A model generated the notes under the pieces. It was not told the DNA's origin, did no database searches, and saw nothing but the letters and a program-made list of their open reading frames with translations. Below, piece after piece: positions 1-9,460 of a stretch of 64,000 nucleotides of DNA. The stretch is from Burkholderiaceae bacterium. GTDB taxonomy: Bacteria > Pseudomonadota > Gammaproteobacteria > Burkholderiales > Burkholderiaceae_E. Location of the stretch: NCBI GenBank assembly GCA_023954045.1, contig JAMLIR010000009.1, positions 1 to 64,000 of the forward strand, in the 5' to 3' direction. The stretch's first letter is position 1. The number at the start of each line of letters is the position of its first letter. Made by a program: the position numbers and the translations under genes.

Positions 1-1
1 G

Positions 2-124
2 GGCACGAAGCCCGACGGCACGCGGATCGAGGCGCGAGGCTGCGACGTGTTCACGTTCCGCGACGGCCGCATTGCCGTGAAGAACGCGTTCCGCAAGGAC
101 CGTCCGCCGGTCAAGGCGGGTTGA
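2..124 (+). CDS. NTF2-like / SnoaL-fold protein, C-terminal end only
   Basis: This is the last 40 codons of a gene that begins before the window; the stop TGA is at 122-124. The translated tail contains GCDVFTFRDGRIAVKNAFRK, which resembles the final beta strands of the NTF2/SnoaL fold, where an 'FRDGKI' strand is followed by a charged turn. SnoaL-like proteins are small single-domain proteins with varied roles (isomerases, cyclases, dehydratases, binding proteins), so no reaction can be assigned. It lies 22 bases before the next gene on the same strand and may be cotranscribed with it. The family call rests on a short fragment. Confidence 0.55.
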   Translation, partial: GTKPDGTRIEARGCDVFTFRDGRIAVKNAFRKDRPPVKAG

Positions 125-146
125 GCCAGAGCCGGAGCCGCCACCG

Positions 147-1565
147 ATGGACATGACTGCCGGGCGCCCCGCGCCCTCCTCGCCCTACGATCCGCGCTAC
201 GACCCGCTGGTCGCGGCGAATCCCGGCCACGGCACCGATTACGCGCCGACCTACTGGGTGGCCAGCGCCGGCGCGCCGCCGGCCGACGACGGGCCGATCG
301 CCGGCGACGTCGACGTCGACGTGGCGATCGTCGGCTCGGGCTTCACCGGCCTGGCGACTGCGCTGTTCCTCGCGCGCGAGCACGGCATCCGCGCCACGGT
401 GCTCGAGGCCAACCGCACGGTCTGGGGCTGCACGAGCCGCAACGGTGGCCAGGGCCAGAACGCGAGCGGGCGGCTGTACCGCTCGCAGTGGATCGAGCGC
501 TGGGGCAAGGACATTGCGCTCAAGCTCGATGCCGAGATCCGCGAGGGGTTCGAGACATTCAAGTCGCTGGTGTCCGAAATCGATTGCGATCCGCAGCCGG
601 GCGGCCACCTGTACATCGCGCATCGCGACAAGAAGATGGCCTTCCTGCGCAACGAAGCGAAGGTGATGCGCGAGGTGTTCGGCTACGACGCGCGCATCCT
701 CGGCGCCGACGAGGTGCATCGCGACTACGTGAGAGACGCCGAGACCTTCGGCGCGCTGCACGAGCCCGACGGCATCGGTGTGCACCCGCTCAAGCTCGCC
801 TACGGCTACCTGCGCAAGGCGCGCGCGCTGGGCGTGAAGGTGCACCCCGCGAGCCCGGTCGTCGGCTTCGAGACGCGCGACGGCGTGCACCTGCTCAGGA
901 CGCCCCGGGGCACGGTGCGCGCCCGCGCGGTCGGCTTCGCGACCGGCGGCTACACGAGCAACGGCCTGCATCGCAGCCTCGACTCGAAGATCATGCCGAT
1001 CCTGTCGAATTCGCTGGTCACGCGGCCGCTGACCGAGGCCGAGATCGAGGCGACCAACTTCGTGACGACCGAGGTCATCACCGACACGCGCACGCTGCGC
1101 TTCTACTACCGCAGGCTGCCCGACAACCGGGTTCAGATCGGCAGCCGCAGTTCGATCACCGGCGCCGACGCGCCGAACCCGCGCCACATGGCGGTGCTGG
1201 TCGACGGCCTGCACCGAAAGTTTCCGGCGCTCGAGGGCATCCGCATCGACTATTCGTGGTGGGGCTGGGTCGACGTGAGCCACGACATGATGCCGCGGGT
1301 GATGCAGCCCGACCCGCGCGAGACCGTGTTCTACGCGCTCGGCTACGGTGGAAACGGCGTGGCGTTCTCGGCGCACGCCGGGCGGCGTATGGCCGAGCGC
1401 ATCGCCGGCAAGCGCAACCGCGCGTTCGAGCTGCCGATCTACGACTCGCCGCTGCCGTATCCGATGGCGTTCGGCGCACTCGAGTCGCGCGCGTTCGCGC
1501 CGTTGCGGCGCTTCGGGCAGCGCGCCCTCTATCGCTGGTACTGGCTGCGCGACGAGATGCTCTGA
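147..1565 (+). CDS. FAD-dependent amine/amino-acid oxidoreductase (DAO family)
   Basis: A 472-residue flavoprotein. The dinucleotide-binding motif VAIVGSGFTGLA lies at residues 59-70 and is followed by a strand ending in a Glu (VLEAN) that would bind the ribose of FAD. The C-terminal GYGGNG (399-404) is the second FAD-contacting loop typical of the DAO family. The overall pattern, including SRNGGQG at about 98-104, matches the gamma-glutamylputrescine oxidase/PuuB-like and YurR-like branch, which oxidises amines or N-substituted amino acids. No polyamine genes are adjacent, so the substrate is open. The roughly 50-residue N-terminal extension before the FAD motif is normal for this branch. 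It is convergent with the CobT-like gene. Confidence 0.8.
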   Translation: MDMTAGRPAPSSPYDPRYDPLVAANPGHGTDYAPTYWVASAGAPPADDGPIAGDVDVDVAIVGSGFTGLATALFLAREHGIRATVLEANRTVWGCTSRNGGQGQNASGRLYRSQWIERWGKDIALKLDAEIREGFETFKSLVSEIDCDPQPGGHLYIAHRDKKMAFLRNEAKVMREVFGYDARILGADEVHRDYVRDAETFGALHEPDGIGVHPLKLAYGYLRKARALGVKVHPASPVVGFETRDGVHLLRTPRGTVRARAVGFATGGYTSNGLHRSLDSKIMPILSNSLVTRPLTEAEIEATNFVTTEVITDTRTLRFYYRRLPDNRVQIGSRSSITGADAPNPRHMAVLVDGLHRKFPALEGIRIDYSWWGWVDVSHDMMPRVMQPDPRETVFYALGYGGNGVAFSAHAGRRMAERIAGKRNRAFELPIYDSPLPYPMAFGALESRAFAPLRRFGQRALYRWYWLRDEML

Positions 1566-1579
1566 GCGCCGGGCTCGAG

Positions 1580-1604
1580 CCGCGGCCTCGGATGGCGGCC
1601 GCGG
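1580..1604. terminator. GC-rich hairpin between convergent genes
   Basis: CCGCGGCC at 1580-1587 pairs perfectly with GGCCGCGG at 1597-1604 across a 9-base loop. It lies between two convergent genes, where a bidirectional transcription barrier would be expected, but no T-run follows on either strand. A terminator role is therefore a guess from position. Confidence 0.3.
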
Positions 1605-1627
1605 GCGCCGGCCCCGGGTGGCGCGCC

Positions 1628-1651
1628 GCGGTCAGCGGCGCGGTCAGCGGC
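1628..1651. repeat. 12-bp tandem duplication over the cobT stop codon
   Basis: GCGGTCAGCGGC is repeated exactly, head to tail, at 1628-1639 and 1640-1651. The CobT-like gene reads leftward and its TGA stop (1646-1644) lies inside the second unit. The first unit contains another in-frame-looking TCA a full period away, so the duplication may have arisen by slippage around the stop. Confidence 0.75.
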
Positions 1652-3365
1652 GCGCGTGGCCGCCGATCAGCGCGACGATCTCGCGGAACACGCCATTGCC
1701 GGGCGGGGCAGACAGGTCGAGCGCCTGGCTGCGGCCGTAGTACGGACTGAGGTCGAGCCCGACGCCGACGCCGAGGATCGCGACGTCGCCGGCCTGCTCG
1801 TGCCGCTGCACGACCTCGCGCAGGTGATGATCGAGGTAGTGCGGGTCGTTGGCGAGATTCGTCGCCGTGTCCATCGGGCAGCCGTCGGAGAGCACCAGCA
1901 GCAGGCGACGCTCCTCGGGGCGGCCGCGCAACCGCGCGCAGGCCCAGTCGACCGCCTCGCCGTCGATGCCCTCGCGAAACAGCACCGGCTCGAGCAGCGC
2001 GGCGATCGCCGGACGCGCGCGCCGCCACGCGGTGTCGGCGTCCTTGAAGACGACGTGGCAGGCCTCGTTGAGCCGGCCCGGGTGCGGCGGCTGCCCGGCG
2101 CGCCGCCAGTCGCGCAGCGCGCGCCCGCCGTTCCAGGCACCGGTGGTGAAGCCGAGTACCTCGGTGGCGGCGCCCGCCATCTCGAGCGCACGCGCGAGCA
2201 CGTCGACCAGCATCGCCACGGACTCGGCGTGCTGCTTCATCGAGCCCGAGCAATCGACCAGGAAGCCGACCGTGCACTGCGCGGCGGGCTCGATCCGCTC
2301 GGTGCGGAACAGGCGGCGCTCGGCCGGCGACGCGATCAGCTGCGCCAGCCGGCGGCCGTCGACGTGCCCCTCCTCCTGCCCGGCGTTCCAGTCGTCGCGC
2401 ACGGGCACCGCGAGCAGCGCCTTCAGTTCGCGCGCCAGCCGCGCCAGGTTCACGCCCTGCGCCGCGATGCGTCGATCGAGCCGCTCACGGTATTCGGCCA
2501 GCCGCGGACGGCCGACGAGTTCCGTCGCGGCGACCACACGGTCGTACGCGCGGGTGAAGACGCGATAGCCGTCGTCGGACGCTTCCAGCACGCGGCTGCG
2601 GCCCGATACCGCGAGCGCGATCTCGCCGTCGCCGGTCGCGTCGTCGGGCTCCATGAACCGCGCGAGGGCGGTGCGGTCCTCGGCGTCGTCGCCCTGCTGG
2701 CCGTCGCCGCGCTCGTCGTCGGCGCTGTGGATCATCTCGCCGACGATGCGGGCGATCGACAGGGCGTGCCGCGCATAGGCGGCCTGGTCGTCGCGGTGCC
2801 GGCGCAGCGCGGCGAGGTCGTGGCCGAGCACCGGCACGATCGAGCCGCGCGTCGTCTCGAGCAGGTCTTCGGTCTCTTCGAGCACCGGCTCGCCGGTGAC
2901 GCGCGCGCGGCAGATCTGCGCCACCGTGTAGAGCAGGATGCCGCGCGAGGATTCGGTGAGCCCGGAGCGGTGAAACGCCAGCGACCACTGCTCGACGCGG
3001 TGGCGCAGATTGCGCGCGACGCCGGGCATGCCGGGCGGCGGCCGGGCCTCGACGCGGATCTGCTCGAGCAGGTCGAACACCAATCGCTCGACCGGATCGG
3101 CCGGCGCGAGGCGCCGGTGCAGCGCCTCGTCCGAGCGCGCTACGCGCAGCGCCAGCCCGTCGGCGGCGCCGCGAAACGACGCGAAGTCGTCGGCCTGGAG
3201 CGACGGGTGCAGGTGCGGCGCGAAGAGCGGCAGCGCGCGCCGGCCCCGATGCAGCCGGCGGCCGCGAAAGTGCAGGTCGGCCTCACCGGCGAGTGCGCGG
3301 ATGGCCGCCGCGCAGAGCTCCTCGATCCTCTGCTGGTGGCGGGCGAGCGCCTGCGCCTCACCCAC
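1644..3365 (-). CDS. cobT: CobT-like VWA-domain protein
   Basis: A 573-residue protein with the two-part layout of cobaltochelatase CobT. The N-terminal region is helical and charged, with an acidic stretch near residues 215-235. A von Willebrand A domain follows, whose metal-ion site DCSGSM is at about 369-374. In aerobic B12 synthesis CobT and the AAA+ protein CobS form the motor that drives CobN to insert cobalt. The start is GTG at 3365-3363 and overlaps the CobS-like stop by eight bases, so the pair is translationally coupled. No cobN or other corrin gene is in the window. CobS/CobT-like pairs are widespread in betaproteobacteria without a nearby chelatase, so the protein may instead activate another metalloenzyme. 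Confidence 0.8.
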   Translation of the reverse strand: MGEAQALARHQQRIEELCAAAIRALAGEADLHFRGRRLHRGRRALPLFAPHLHPSLQADDFASFRGAADGLALRVARSDEALHRRLAPADPVERLVFDLLEQIRVEARPPPGMPGVARNLRHRVEQWSLAFHRSGLTESSRGILLYTVAQICRARVTGEPVLEETEDLLETTRGSIVPVLGHDLAALRRHRDDQAAYARHALSIARIVGEMIHSADDERGDGQQGDDAEDRTALARFMEPDDATGDGEIALAVSGRSRVLEASDDGYRVFTRAYDRVVAATELVGRPRLAEYRERLDRRIAAQGVNLARLARELKALLAVPVRDDWNAGQEEGHVDGRRLAQLIASPAERRLFRTERIEPAAQCTVGFLVDCSGSMKQHAESVAMLVDVLARALEMAGAATEVLGFTTGAWNGGRALRDWRRAGQPPHPGRLNEACHVVFKDADTAWRRARPAIAALLEPVLFREGIDGEAVDWACARLRGRPEERRLLLVLSDGCPMDTATNLANDPHYLDHHLREVVQRHEQAGDVAILGVGVGLDLSPYYGRSQALDLSAPPGNGVFREIVALIGGHARR

Positions 3366-4323
3366 GAACCGACTCGTCGAGCTCGCGGTCGAAGCAGCGC
3401 TGGAAGTACTCGGCGACGATCGGTCGCTCGGCCTCGTCGCACTTGTTGACGAACGATAGCCGGAACGCCAGCGCGGGGTCGCCGAAGATGCCGATGTTCT
3501 CGGCCCAGGTGATGACGGTGCGCGGCGACATCAGCGTGGAGAGGTCGCCGGCGGCGAAGCCGTTGCGCGTGAGCTCTGCCACCGCGACCATCGACTCGAG
3601 CAGCGGCCGGCTCGACGCGCCCGCCAGCTGCGGCACGCGTGCCCGCACGATCGCGATCTCCTCGTCGCGCGGCAGGTAGTTCAGCGTCGCGACGATGTTC
3701 CAGCGGTCGATCTGCGCGTGGTTGAGCCGTTGCGCGCCGTGGTAGAGCCCGTTCAGGTTGCCCAGCCCCACCGTGTTGGTCGTCGCGAACAGACGGAAAT
3801 ACGGGTGCGGCCGCAGCACGCGGTTCTGGTCGAGCAGCGTGAACTTGCCGTCGCGCTCGAGGATGCGCTGGATCACGAACATCACGTCGGGGCGCCCGGC
3901 GTCGTACTCGTCGAAGATCAGCGCCACCGGCCGCTGCAACGCCCAGGGCACGATGCCTTCCTGGAATTCGGTCACCTGCTGGCCGTCGCGCAGCACGACC
4001 GCGTCGCGGCCGACCAGGTCGAGCCGGCTGATGTGGCCGTCGAGGTTGATGCGCACGCACGGCCAGTTCAGCCGCGCGGCGACCTGCTCGACGTGGGTCG
4101 ACTTGCCGGTGCCGTGCAGCCCCTGGACCATCACGCGCCGGTTGTGCGCGAAGCCGGCGAGTAGCGCCAGCGTGACGTCGCGGTTGAAGCGGTAGGCCTC
4201 GTCGACTTCGGGCACGTGGTCGTCGCGCTCGGAGAACGCCGGGACGCGCAGGTCGCTGTCGATGCCCAAGACCTCGCGCACGGCGACGGTGCGGTCGGGA
4301 TGGATCGTGGAGATGTCGGTCAA
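3358..4323 (-). CDS. cobS: CobS-like MoxR-type AAA+ ATPase
   Basis: A 321-residue AAA+ ATPase. Walker A GLHGTGKST is at residues 68-76 and Walker B LIFDEYD is at 135-141. The N-terminal sequence with AFSERDDHVPEVDEAY, and the length, match CobS, the ATPase partner of CobT in cobaltochelatase. The start is taken as TTG at 4323-4321, because a good Shine-Dalgarno (GAAGGAAG) lies just upstream and the following TDIST... begins the conserved region. The open frame continues further upstream but there overlaps the IclR gene. It forms a coupled pair with the CobT-like gene and probably hydrolyses ATP to remodel a target with the VWA protein as adaptor. Confidence 0.82.
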   Translation of the reverse strand: MTDISTIHPDRTVAVREVLGIDSDLRVPAFSERDDHVPEVDEAYRFNRDVTLALLAGFAHNRRVMVQGLHGTGKSTHVEQVAARLNWPCVRINLDGHISRLDLVGRDAVVLRDGQQVTEFQEGIVPWALQRPVALIFDEYDAGRPDVMFVIQRILERDGKFTLLDQNRVLRPHPYFRLFATTNTVGLGNLNGLYHGAQRLNHAQIDRWNIVATLNYLPRDEEIAIVRARVPQLAGASSRPLLESMVAVAELTRNGFAAGDLSTLMSPRTVITWAENIGIFGDPALAFRLSFVNKCDEAERPIVAEYFQRCFDRELDESVRG

Positions 4324-4388
4324 GGCAACTTCCTTCGGGCAGGGCTTCGTTCGGTCGACGCTCGCGCGCGATCGCGCGGCGCCGGCGA

Positions 4389-5219
4389 TCAGGCGCGCGC
4401 CTTCGCCGCGGCCGGCGGCGTGGCGTCGCCGATGTCGGCGATCGCGCTCGCCGCGCGCCGCAGCGCCGGCAGCAGCGTCAGCGCCTTCTTCGGCGTCAGG
4501 CGGATGCTGGGTGCCTGCACCGCCACGCACAGGTTCGAGCGCCCCGACGGCGCCGGCACCAGCACGGCCAGGCACAGCAGCCCCGGGAGGAACTCCTCGT
4601 TGTCGATCGCGTAGCCATCGCGGCGCACGCGCTCGAGTTCGCCGTCGATGCGCGCCGGGTCGGTCAGCGTAGCCGGCGTGAAGCGCTCGAGCGGCGCGTG
4701 CGCCAGCAGCCGCCGGCGCTGCGCCGGCGTCATCTGCGACAGGATCATCTTGCCGCTGGCCGAGCAATGCACCGGCACCCGCGAGCCGGGGTGCAGGTAG
4801 AAGCGCAGCGGGGCCGGCGTCTCGACGCGATCGAGGTAGACCACCTCGCTGCCCGACAGTGCGGTCAGGTTGCAGCTCTCGCCGATCTCGTCGACCAGCG
4901 CGCGCAGCACGACGTGGCGCGCGCCGTGCCAGCTGTTGTTCAGCAACAGGTTCTCGGCCAGGCGGCGCAGCCGCACGCCGGTGCTGTAGTGGCGGCCGTC
5001 GCCCTCGCGCTGCAGCAGGCCGCCCGCCTCGAGCTGCTGCAGCATGCGGTGCAGCGTCGGCTTCGGCAGTCCGGTCTCCTCGACGAGCCCCTGCAGCGAG
5101 ACCAGCTGGTCGCGCTCGGCGATCACCTCGAGCAGCGCGAACAGCCGCATCGCCGGCGTGTCGCCATTGACTTCGACGGTCTGGGGCCTGGGCGCGGCGA
5201 CGAGCTTCATGGGCCCCAT
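4389..5219 (-). CDS. IclR-family regulator divergent from xsc
   Basis: A 276-residue IclR-type regulator. The winged helix-turn-helix is at about residues 38-70 (SLQGLVEETGLPKPTLHRML...). It is followed by the GAF-like effector domain with the family pattern LDRVETPAPLRFYLHPGSR and SASGKMIL. The start ATG at 5219 (MGPMKLV) is preferred; a second ATG lies three codons later. It is transcribed away from xsc across a 98-base region containing an inverted repeat, so it most likely controls xsc in response to a sulfonate or sulfoacetaldehyde-related effector. That role is inferred from position only. It resembles the IclR protein encoded at 61.1 kb in the same window, which shares the same effector-domain pattern. 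Confidence 0.88.
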   Translation of the reverse strand: MGPMKLVAAPRPQTVEVNGDTPAMRLFALLEVIAERDQLVSLQGLVEETGLPKPTLHRMLQQLEAGGLLQREGDGRHYSTGVRLRRLAENLLLNNSWHGARHVVLRALVDEIGESCNLTALSGSEVVYLDRVETPAPLRFYLHPGSRVPVHCSASGKMILSQMTPAQRRRLLAHAPLERFTPATLTDPARIDGELERVRRDGYAIDNEEFLPGLLCLAVLVPAPSGRSNLCVAVQAPSIRLTPKKALTLLPALRRAASAIADIGDATPPAAAKARA

Positions 5220-5229
5220 GATAGCCGGT

Positions 5230-5268
5230 GTTCCGATTATTCGTATATCGCGTACCGGATTCCGGAAC
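5230..5268. promoter_or_regulatory. Inverted repeats in the IclR/xsc divergent control region
   Basis: The 98 bases between the divergent iclR and xsc starts are AT-richer than their surroundings. GTTCCG at 5230-5235 is mirrored by CGGAAC at 5263-5268, and CCGGATTCCGG at 5255-5265 is a perfect 5-1-5 palindrome. IclR regulators usually bind short palindromes in such positions, so this is the likely operator. The exact promoter hexamers are not clear. Confidence 0.5.
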
Positions 5269-5317
5269 CATCGGCTACGATTCGGACATACCCCATCCAC
5301 CCCGGGAGACCGATGCC

Positions 5318-7126
5318 ATGAGCAAGCAACCCCCCATCGCCGCCCGCACCGTCGTGAGCGGCGTCCAGAAGATGACCCCGTCCGAGGCCTTCGTCGAAAC
5401 CCTGGTCGCCAACGGCGTGACCGACATCTTCGGCATCATGGGCTCGGCCTTCATGGACGCGATGGACATCTTCGCGCCGGCCGGCATCCGCCTGATCCCG
5501 GTCGTGCACGAGCAGGGCGCCGCGCACATGGCCGACGGCTACGCGCGCGTGTCCGGCCGCCACGGCGTGGTCATCGGCCAGAACGGCCCCGGCATCAGCA
5601 ACTGCGTAACCGCGATCGCGGCCGCCTACTGGGCGCACAGCCCGGTGGTGATCGTCACGCCGGAGACCGGCACGATGGGCATGGGGCTGGGCGGCTTCCA
5701 GGAGTGCAACCAGCTGCCGATGTTCCAGGAGTTCACCAAGTACCAGGGCCACGTGAACAACCCGAAGCGGATGGCCGAGTACACGGCCCGCTGCTTCGAC
5801 CGCGCGATGTCCGAAATCGGGCCGACGCAGCTGAACATCCCGCGCGACTACTTCTACGGCGAGATCCAGTGCGAGATCCCGAAGCCGCAGCGGCTCGATC
5901 GCGGGCCCGGCGGCGAGCAGAGCCTGAACGAGGCGGCCGAGCTGCTCGCGAAGGCGAAGTTCCCGGTCATCATCTCGGGCGGCGGCGTGGTCATGGCCGA
6001 CGGCGTCGAGCAGTGCAAGGCGCTGGCCGAGCGGCTCGGCGCGCCGGTGGTCAACAGCTACCTGCACAACGATTCGTTCCCGGCCAGCCACCCGCTGTGG
6101 TGCGGCCCGCTCGGCTACCAGGGCTCGAAGGCGGCGATGAAGCTGATCTCGCGTGCCGACGTGGTGGTGGCGCTCGGCTCGCGGCTCGGGCCGTTCGGCA
6201 CGCTGCCGCAGCACGGGATGGACTACTGGCCGAAGGACGCGAAGATCATCCAGATCGACGCCGACCACAAGATGCTCGGCCTGGTGAAGAAGATCTCGGT
6301 CGGCATCTGCGGCGACGCGAAGGCCGCCGCCGCGGCGCTGGTGCAGCGGCTGGCCGGCAAGACGCTCGCCTGCGATGCGAACAAGGCCGAGCGCGCGAAG
6401 CAGGTCGCCGACGAGAAGGCCGCCTGGGAGAAGGAGCTGTCCGACTGGACGCACGAGCGCGACCCGTTCAGCCTCGAGATGATCGAGGAGGCGAAGCGAG
6501 AGGGCGGCAAGTGGCTGCATCCGCGCCAGGTGCTGCGCGAGCTCGAAAAGGCGATGCCGGCGCACGTGATGGTGTCCACCGACATCGGCAACATCAACTC
6601 GGTGGCCAACAGCTACCTGCGCTTCGAGGAGCCGCGCAGCATGTTCGCGGCGATGAGCTTCGGCAACTGCGGCTACGCGTTCCCGACGATCGTCGGCGCG
6701 AAGGTCGCCGCGCCGCACCGCCCGGCGATCTCGTACGCCGGCGACGGCGCCTGGGCGATGAGCATGGGCGAGATCCTCACCTGCGTGCGCCACGACATCC
6801 CGGTGACGGCGGTCGTGTTCCACAACCGGCAGTGGGGCGCCGAGAAGAAGAACCAGGTCGACTTCTACAACCGTCGCTTCGTCGCCGGCGAGCTCGAGAG
6901 CCCGAGCTTCGCGGGCATCGCGAAGGCGATGGGCGCCGAGGGCATCGTCGTCGACCGGCTCGAGGACGTCGGCCCGTCGCTGAAGAAGGCGGTCGACATG
7001 CAGATGAACGGGCGCAAGACCTGCGTGCTCGAGATCATGTGCACCCGCGAGCTCGGCGACCCGTTCCGCCGCGACGCGCTGTCCAGGCCGGTGCGCCTCC
7101 TCGACAAGTACAAGGACTACGTCTGA
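5318..7126 (+). CDS. xsc: Sulfoacetaldehyde acetyltransferase
   Basis: A 602-residue thiamine-diphosphate enzyme. Xsc converts sulfoacetaldehyde plus phosphate into acetyl phosphate and sulfite, the desulfonation step shared by taurine, isethionate and sulfoacetate catabolism. The N-terminal region (QKMTPSEAFVETLVANGVTD, IFGIMGSAFMDAMDIFAPAG) is close to the Xsc consensus rather than to acetolactate synthase. Glu65 in HEQGAAHMADGYARV is the ThDP-activating glutamate. The ThDP/Mg motif GDGAW...FHN lies at about 475-503. The start ATG at 5318 is chosen because homology begins within ten residues of it. An IclR gene is divergent and pckG follows, which suits growth on a two-carbon product. No pta is present here to convert acetyl phosphate to acetyl-CoA. 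Confidence 0.93.
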   Translation: MSKQPPIAARTVVSGVQKMTPSEAFVETLVANGVTDIFGIMGSAFMDAMDIFAPAGIRLIPVVHEQGAAHMADGYARVSGRHGVVIGQNGPGISNCVTAIAAAYWAHSPVVIVTPETGTMGMGLGGFQECNQLPMFQEFTKYQGHVNNPKRMAEYTARCFDRAMSEIGPTQLNIPRDYFYGEIQCEIPKPQRLDRGPGGEQSLNEAAELLAKAKFPVIISGGGVVMADGVEQCKALAERLGAPVVNSYLHNDSFPASHPLWCGPLGYQGSKAAMKLISRADVVVALGSRLGPFGTLPQHGMDYWPKDAKIIQIDADHKMLGLVKKISVGICGDAKAAAAALVQRLAGKTLACDANKAERAKQVADEKAAWEKELSDWTHERDPFSLEMIEEAKREGGKWLHPRQVLRELEKAMPAHVMVSTDIGNINSVANSYLRFEEPRSMFAAMSFGNCGYAFPTIVGAKVAAPHRPAISYAGDGAWAMSMGEILTCVRHDIPVTAVVFHNRQWGAEKKNQVDFYNRRFVAGELESPSFAGIAKAMGAEGIVVDRLEDVGPSLKKAVDMQMNGRKTCVLEIMCTRELGDPFRRDALSRPVRLLDKYKDYV

Positions 7127-7525
7127 CGGGCCGCGGCGGCGGCTCCCGGATCCCCGGCGGGCGCCTTCGCGCTCGCCGGCACGGTTTGGCCGCAGCCGCC
7201 GGCGCTCCGCTCGCAGGCCTCGCTCCCGCCGCGGCGTTCGGGCGCCTCTTCGACGATCCGCCCGCCGGCTGAACACGCCCTTTGTCACGTCAGGCCCTCC
7301 CGGGCTGGGTGTACACTCGACCCCCCGCCGTGGCCGCGACCCGCGCCGGCCGGCCGCCTGGCCGGCGACAGGCCCCCGTCGCGCGAACCGACACAGGACC
7401 GGCGGGGGAGACATGCCGAAGCAGTCGCACGAATTCGCACAGCAGCCCGGTTGCCGCAGGCAACGGGCGCGCGCGCGGCCGGGCCCGCGCCGATGCAGCC
7501 GGTTCCCAATCACGGAGGTTTTTCC
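7127..7525 (+). promoter_or_regulatory. 399-bp leader and intergenic region before pckG
   Basis: No gene is evident here. TACACT at 7312-7317 could be a -10 element for pckG, without a well-spaced -35. A perfect GCCGGCC/GGCCGGC hairpin with a four-base loop sits at 7349-7366. If transcription starts near 7325, pckG would have an untranslated leader of about 200 bases. A Shine-Dalgarno-like ACGGAGGT lies just before the pckG ATG. Confidence 0.35.
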
Positions 7526-9448
7526 ATGTCCCACGCTCGTGCCGAGGCGGCCATGACCGCAACCGGGGGCCAAGGCGCTGCTTCGCTCGCGGCCGGGTTC
7601 GGCGCCACGCCGCTGCAGGCTCCCGAATGGGTCCGGCATTCGCGATTGATCGAGTGGGTCGGCTCGATCGCCGCGCTGGTCAAGCCCGACCGGATCCACT
7701 GGTGCGACGGCTCGCAGGAGGAATACGACCGGCTGTGCGAGCAGATGGTCTCCGCCGGCACGCTTCGCAAGCTGAATCCGGCCAAGCGGCCCGGGTCGTT
7801 CCTGGCGCTGTCCGATCCGACCGACGTCGCGCGCGTCGAAGACCGTACCTTCATCTGCTCGGAGCACCGCGACGACGCGGGGCCGACCAATAACTGGGTC
7901 AATCCCGACGAGATGCGCGTGACGCTGGGCCAGCTGTTCGACGGCGCGATGCGCGGACGCACGATGTACGTCGTCCCGTTCTCGATGGGCCCGATCGGCA
8001 GCCACATCGCGCACATCGGCATCGAGATCACCGACAGCCCCTACGTGGCGGCGAGCATGCGGATCATGACGCGCATGGGCCGCGCGGTGTTCGACGTCCT
8101 CGGCGAAGACGGCGGCTTCGTGCCCTGCGTGCACTCGGTCGGCAAGCCACTGGCGCCGGGCGAGGCCGACGTGCCCTGGCCGTGCAATCCCACCAAGTAC
8201 ATCGTCCACTATCCCGAGACGCGCGAGATCTGGTCGTTCGGCTCGGGCTACGGCGGCAACGCGCTGCTCGGCAAGAAGTGCTTCGCGCTGCGGATCGCGT
8301 CGAACATGGGGCGCCAGGGCGTGCAGGCGGGCGGCATCGGCTGGCTCGCCGAGCACATGCTGATCCTCGGCGTCACTTCGCCCGAAGGGAAGAAGTATCA
8401 CGTCGCGGCGGCGTTCCCGTCGGCCTGCGGCAAGACCAACTTCGCGATGCTGGTGCCGCCGAAGGGCTTCGAGGGCTGGACGGTGACCACCATCGGCGAC
8501 GACATCGCCTGGATCAAGCCGCATTCCGATGGCCGGCTCTATGCGATCAATCCCGAGGCGGGCTTCTTCGGCGTGGCGCCCGGCACCAGCCAGAAGACCA
8601 ACCCGAACTGCCTGGCGTCGCTGCGCGAGAACACGATCTTCACGAACGTCGCGCTGACCGACGACGGTGACGTCTGGTGGGAAGGGCTGTCCGAGCCGCC
8701 GGCGCACCTGATCGACTGGCAAGGCCGCGACTGGACGCCGGCCGACGGAAAGGCTGGACGCAAGGCGGCGCATCCGAATTCGCGCTTCACCGTCTCGATC
8801 GCGCAGTGCCCGTCGATCGACCCGCGCTGGGACAGCGTCGATGGCGTGCCGATCGACGCGTTCATCTTCGGTGGCCGACGCTCCACGACGGTGCCGCTGG
8901 TTACCGAGGCGCGCGACTGGGTCGAGGGCGTCTACATGGCCGCGACGATGGGCTCCGAGACGACCGCTGCCGCGGCCGGCAAGCAGGGCGTCGTGCGCCG
9001 CGACCCGTTCGCGATGCTGCCGTTCTGCGGCTACCACATGGGCGACTACTTCGCGCACTGGCTCGACCTCGGTCACCGGCTGCAGGCCGGCGGCGCGAAG
9101 CTGCCGAAGATCTACTGCGTCAACTGGTTCCGCACCGACGAGAACGGCAAGTTCGTCTGGCCGGGTTTCGGCGACAACATGCGCGTGCTCCAGTGGATGA
9201 TCGACCGGATCGAAGGCCGCGCGGGGGGTGTCGAGCACATGTTCGGCACGACGCCACGCTACGAAGACCTGAACTGGAAGGGCCTCGAGTTCAGCGCCGG
9301 CGACTACGCGAAGATCACCTCGATCGACCGCGCCGCATGGGAACAGGAGTTCGTGCTGCACGCCGAGCTGTTCGACAAGCTCGCGGCCCGGCTGCCGAAG
9401 GCGCTGGCGGCGACGAAGGCCGAGTTGGAGAAGCGGCTGGCCGCCTGA
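7526..9448 (+). CDS. pckG: Phosphoenolpyruvate carboxykinase (GTP)
   Basis: A 640-residue GTP-dependent PEP carboxykinase, which makes PEP from oxaloacetate as the entry to gluconeogenesis. The P-loop with the mobile active-site cysteine, [13 protein letters not shown], is at about residues 295-307. Other family blocks are visible: [30 protein letters not shown] and the C-terminal [11 protein letters not shown] and [22 protein letters not shown]. Length and sequence fit the GTP form, not the ATP-dependent PckA. The start ATG at 7526 has a strong ribosome site (ACGGAGGT). It lies downstream of xsc on the same strand, and both genes serve growth on C2 units, although the 399-base gap suggests a separate promoter. 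Confidence 0.95.
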   Translation: MSHARAEAAMTATGGQGAASLAAGFGATPLQAPEWVRHSRLIEWVGSIAALVKPDRIHWCDGSQEEYDRLCEQMVSAGTLRKLNPAKRPGSFLALSDPTDVARVEDRTFICSEHRDDAGPTNNWVNPDEMRVTLGQLFDGAMRGRTMYVVPFSMGPIGSHIAHIGIEITDSPYVAASMRIMTRMGRAVFDVLGEDGGFVPCVHSVGKPLAPGEADVPWPCNPTKYIVHYPETREIWSFGSGYGGNALLGKKCFALRIASNMGRQGVQAGGIGWLAEHMLILGVTSPEGKKYHVAAAFPSACGKTNFAMLVPPKGFEGWTVTTIGDDIAWIKPHSDGRLYAINPEAGFFGVAPGTSQKTNPNCLASLRENTIFTNVALTDDGDVWWEGLSEPPAHLIDWQGRDWTPADGKAGRKAAHPNSRFTVSIAQCPSIDPRWDSVDGVPIDAFIFGGRRSTTVPLVTEARDWVEGVYMAATMGSETTAAAAGKQGVVRRDPFAMLPFCGYHMGDYFAHWLDLGHRLQAGGAKLPKIYCVNWFRTDENGKFVWPGFGDNMRVLQWMIDRIEGRAGGVEHMFGTTPRYEDLNWKGLEFSAGDYAKITSIDRAAWEQEFVLHAELFDKLAARLPKALAATKAELEKRLAA

Positions 9449-9460
9449 GGGCCGCTGCGG

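Noticed and set aside
5237-9361. A 1,374-codon open frame on the minus strand across xsc and pckG
   Set aside because: It is antisense to two well-supported genes and its product is Arg/His/Ala-rich without any domain, as expected from the complement of GC-rich coding sequence.
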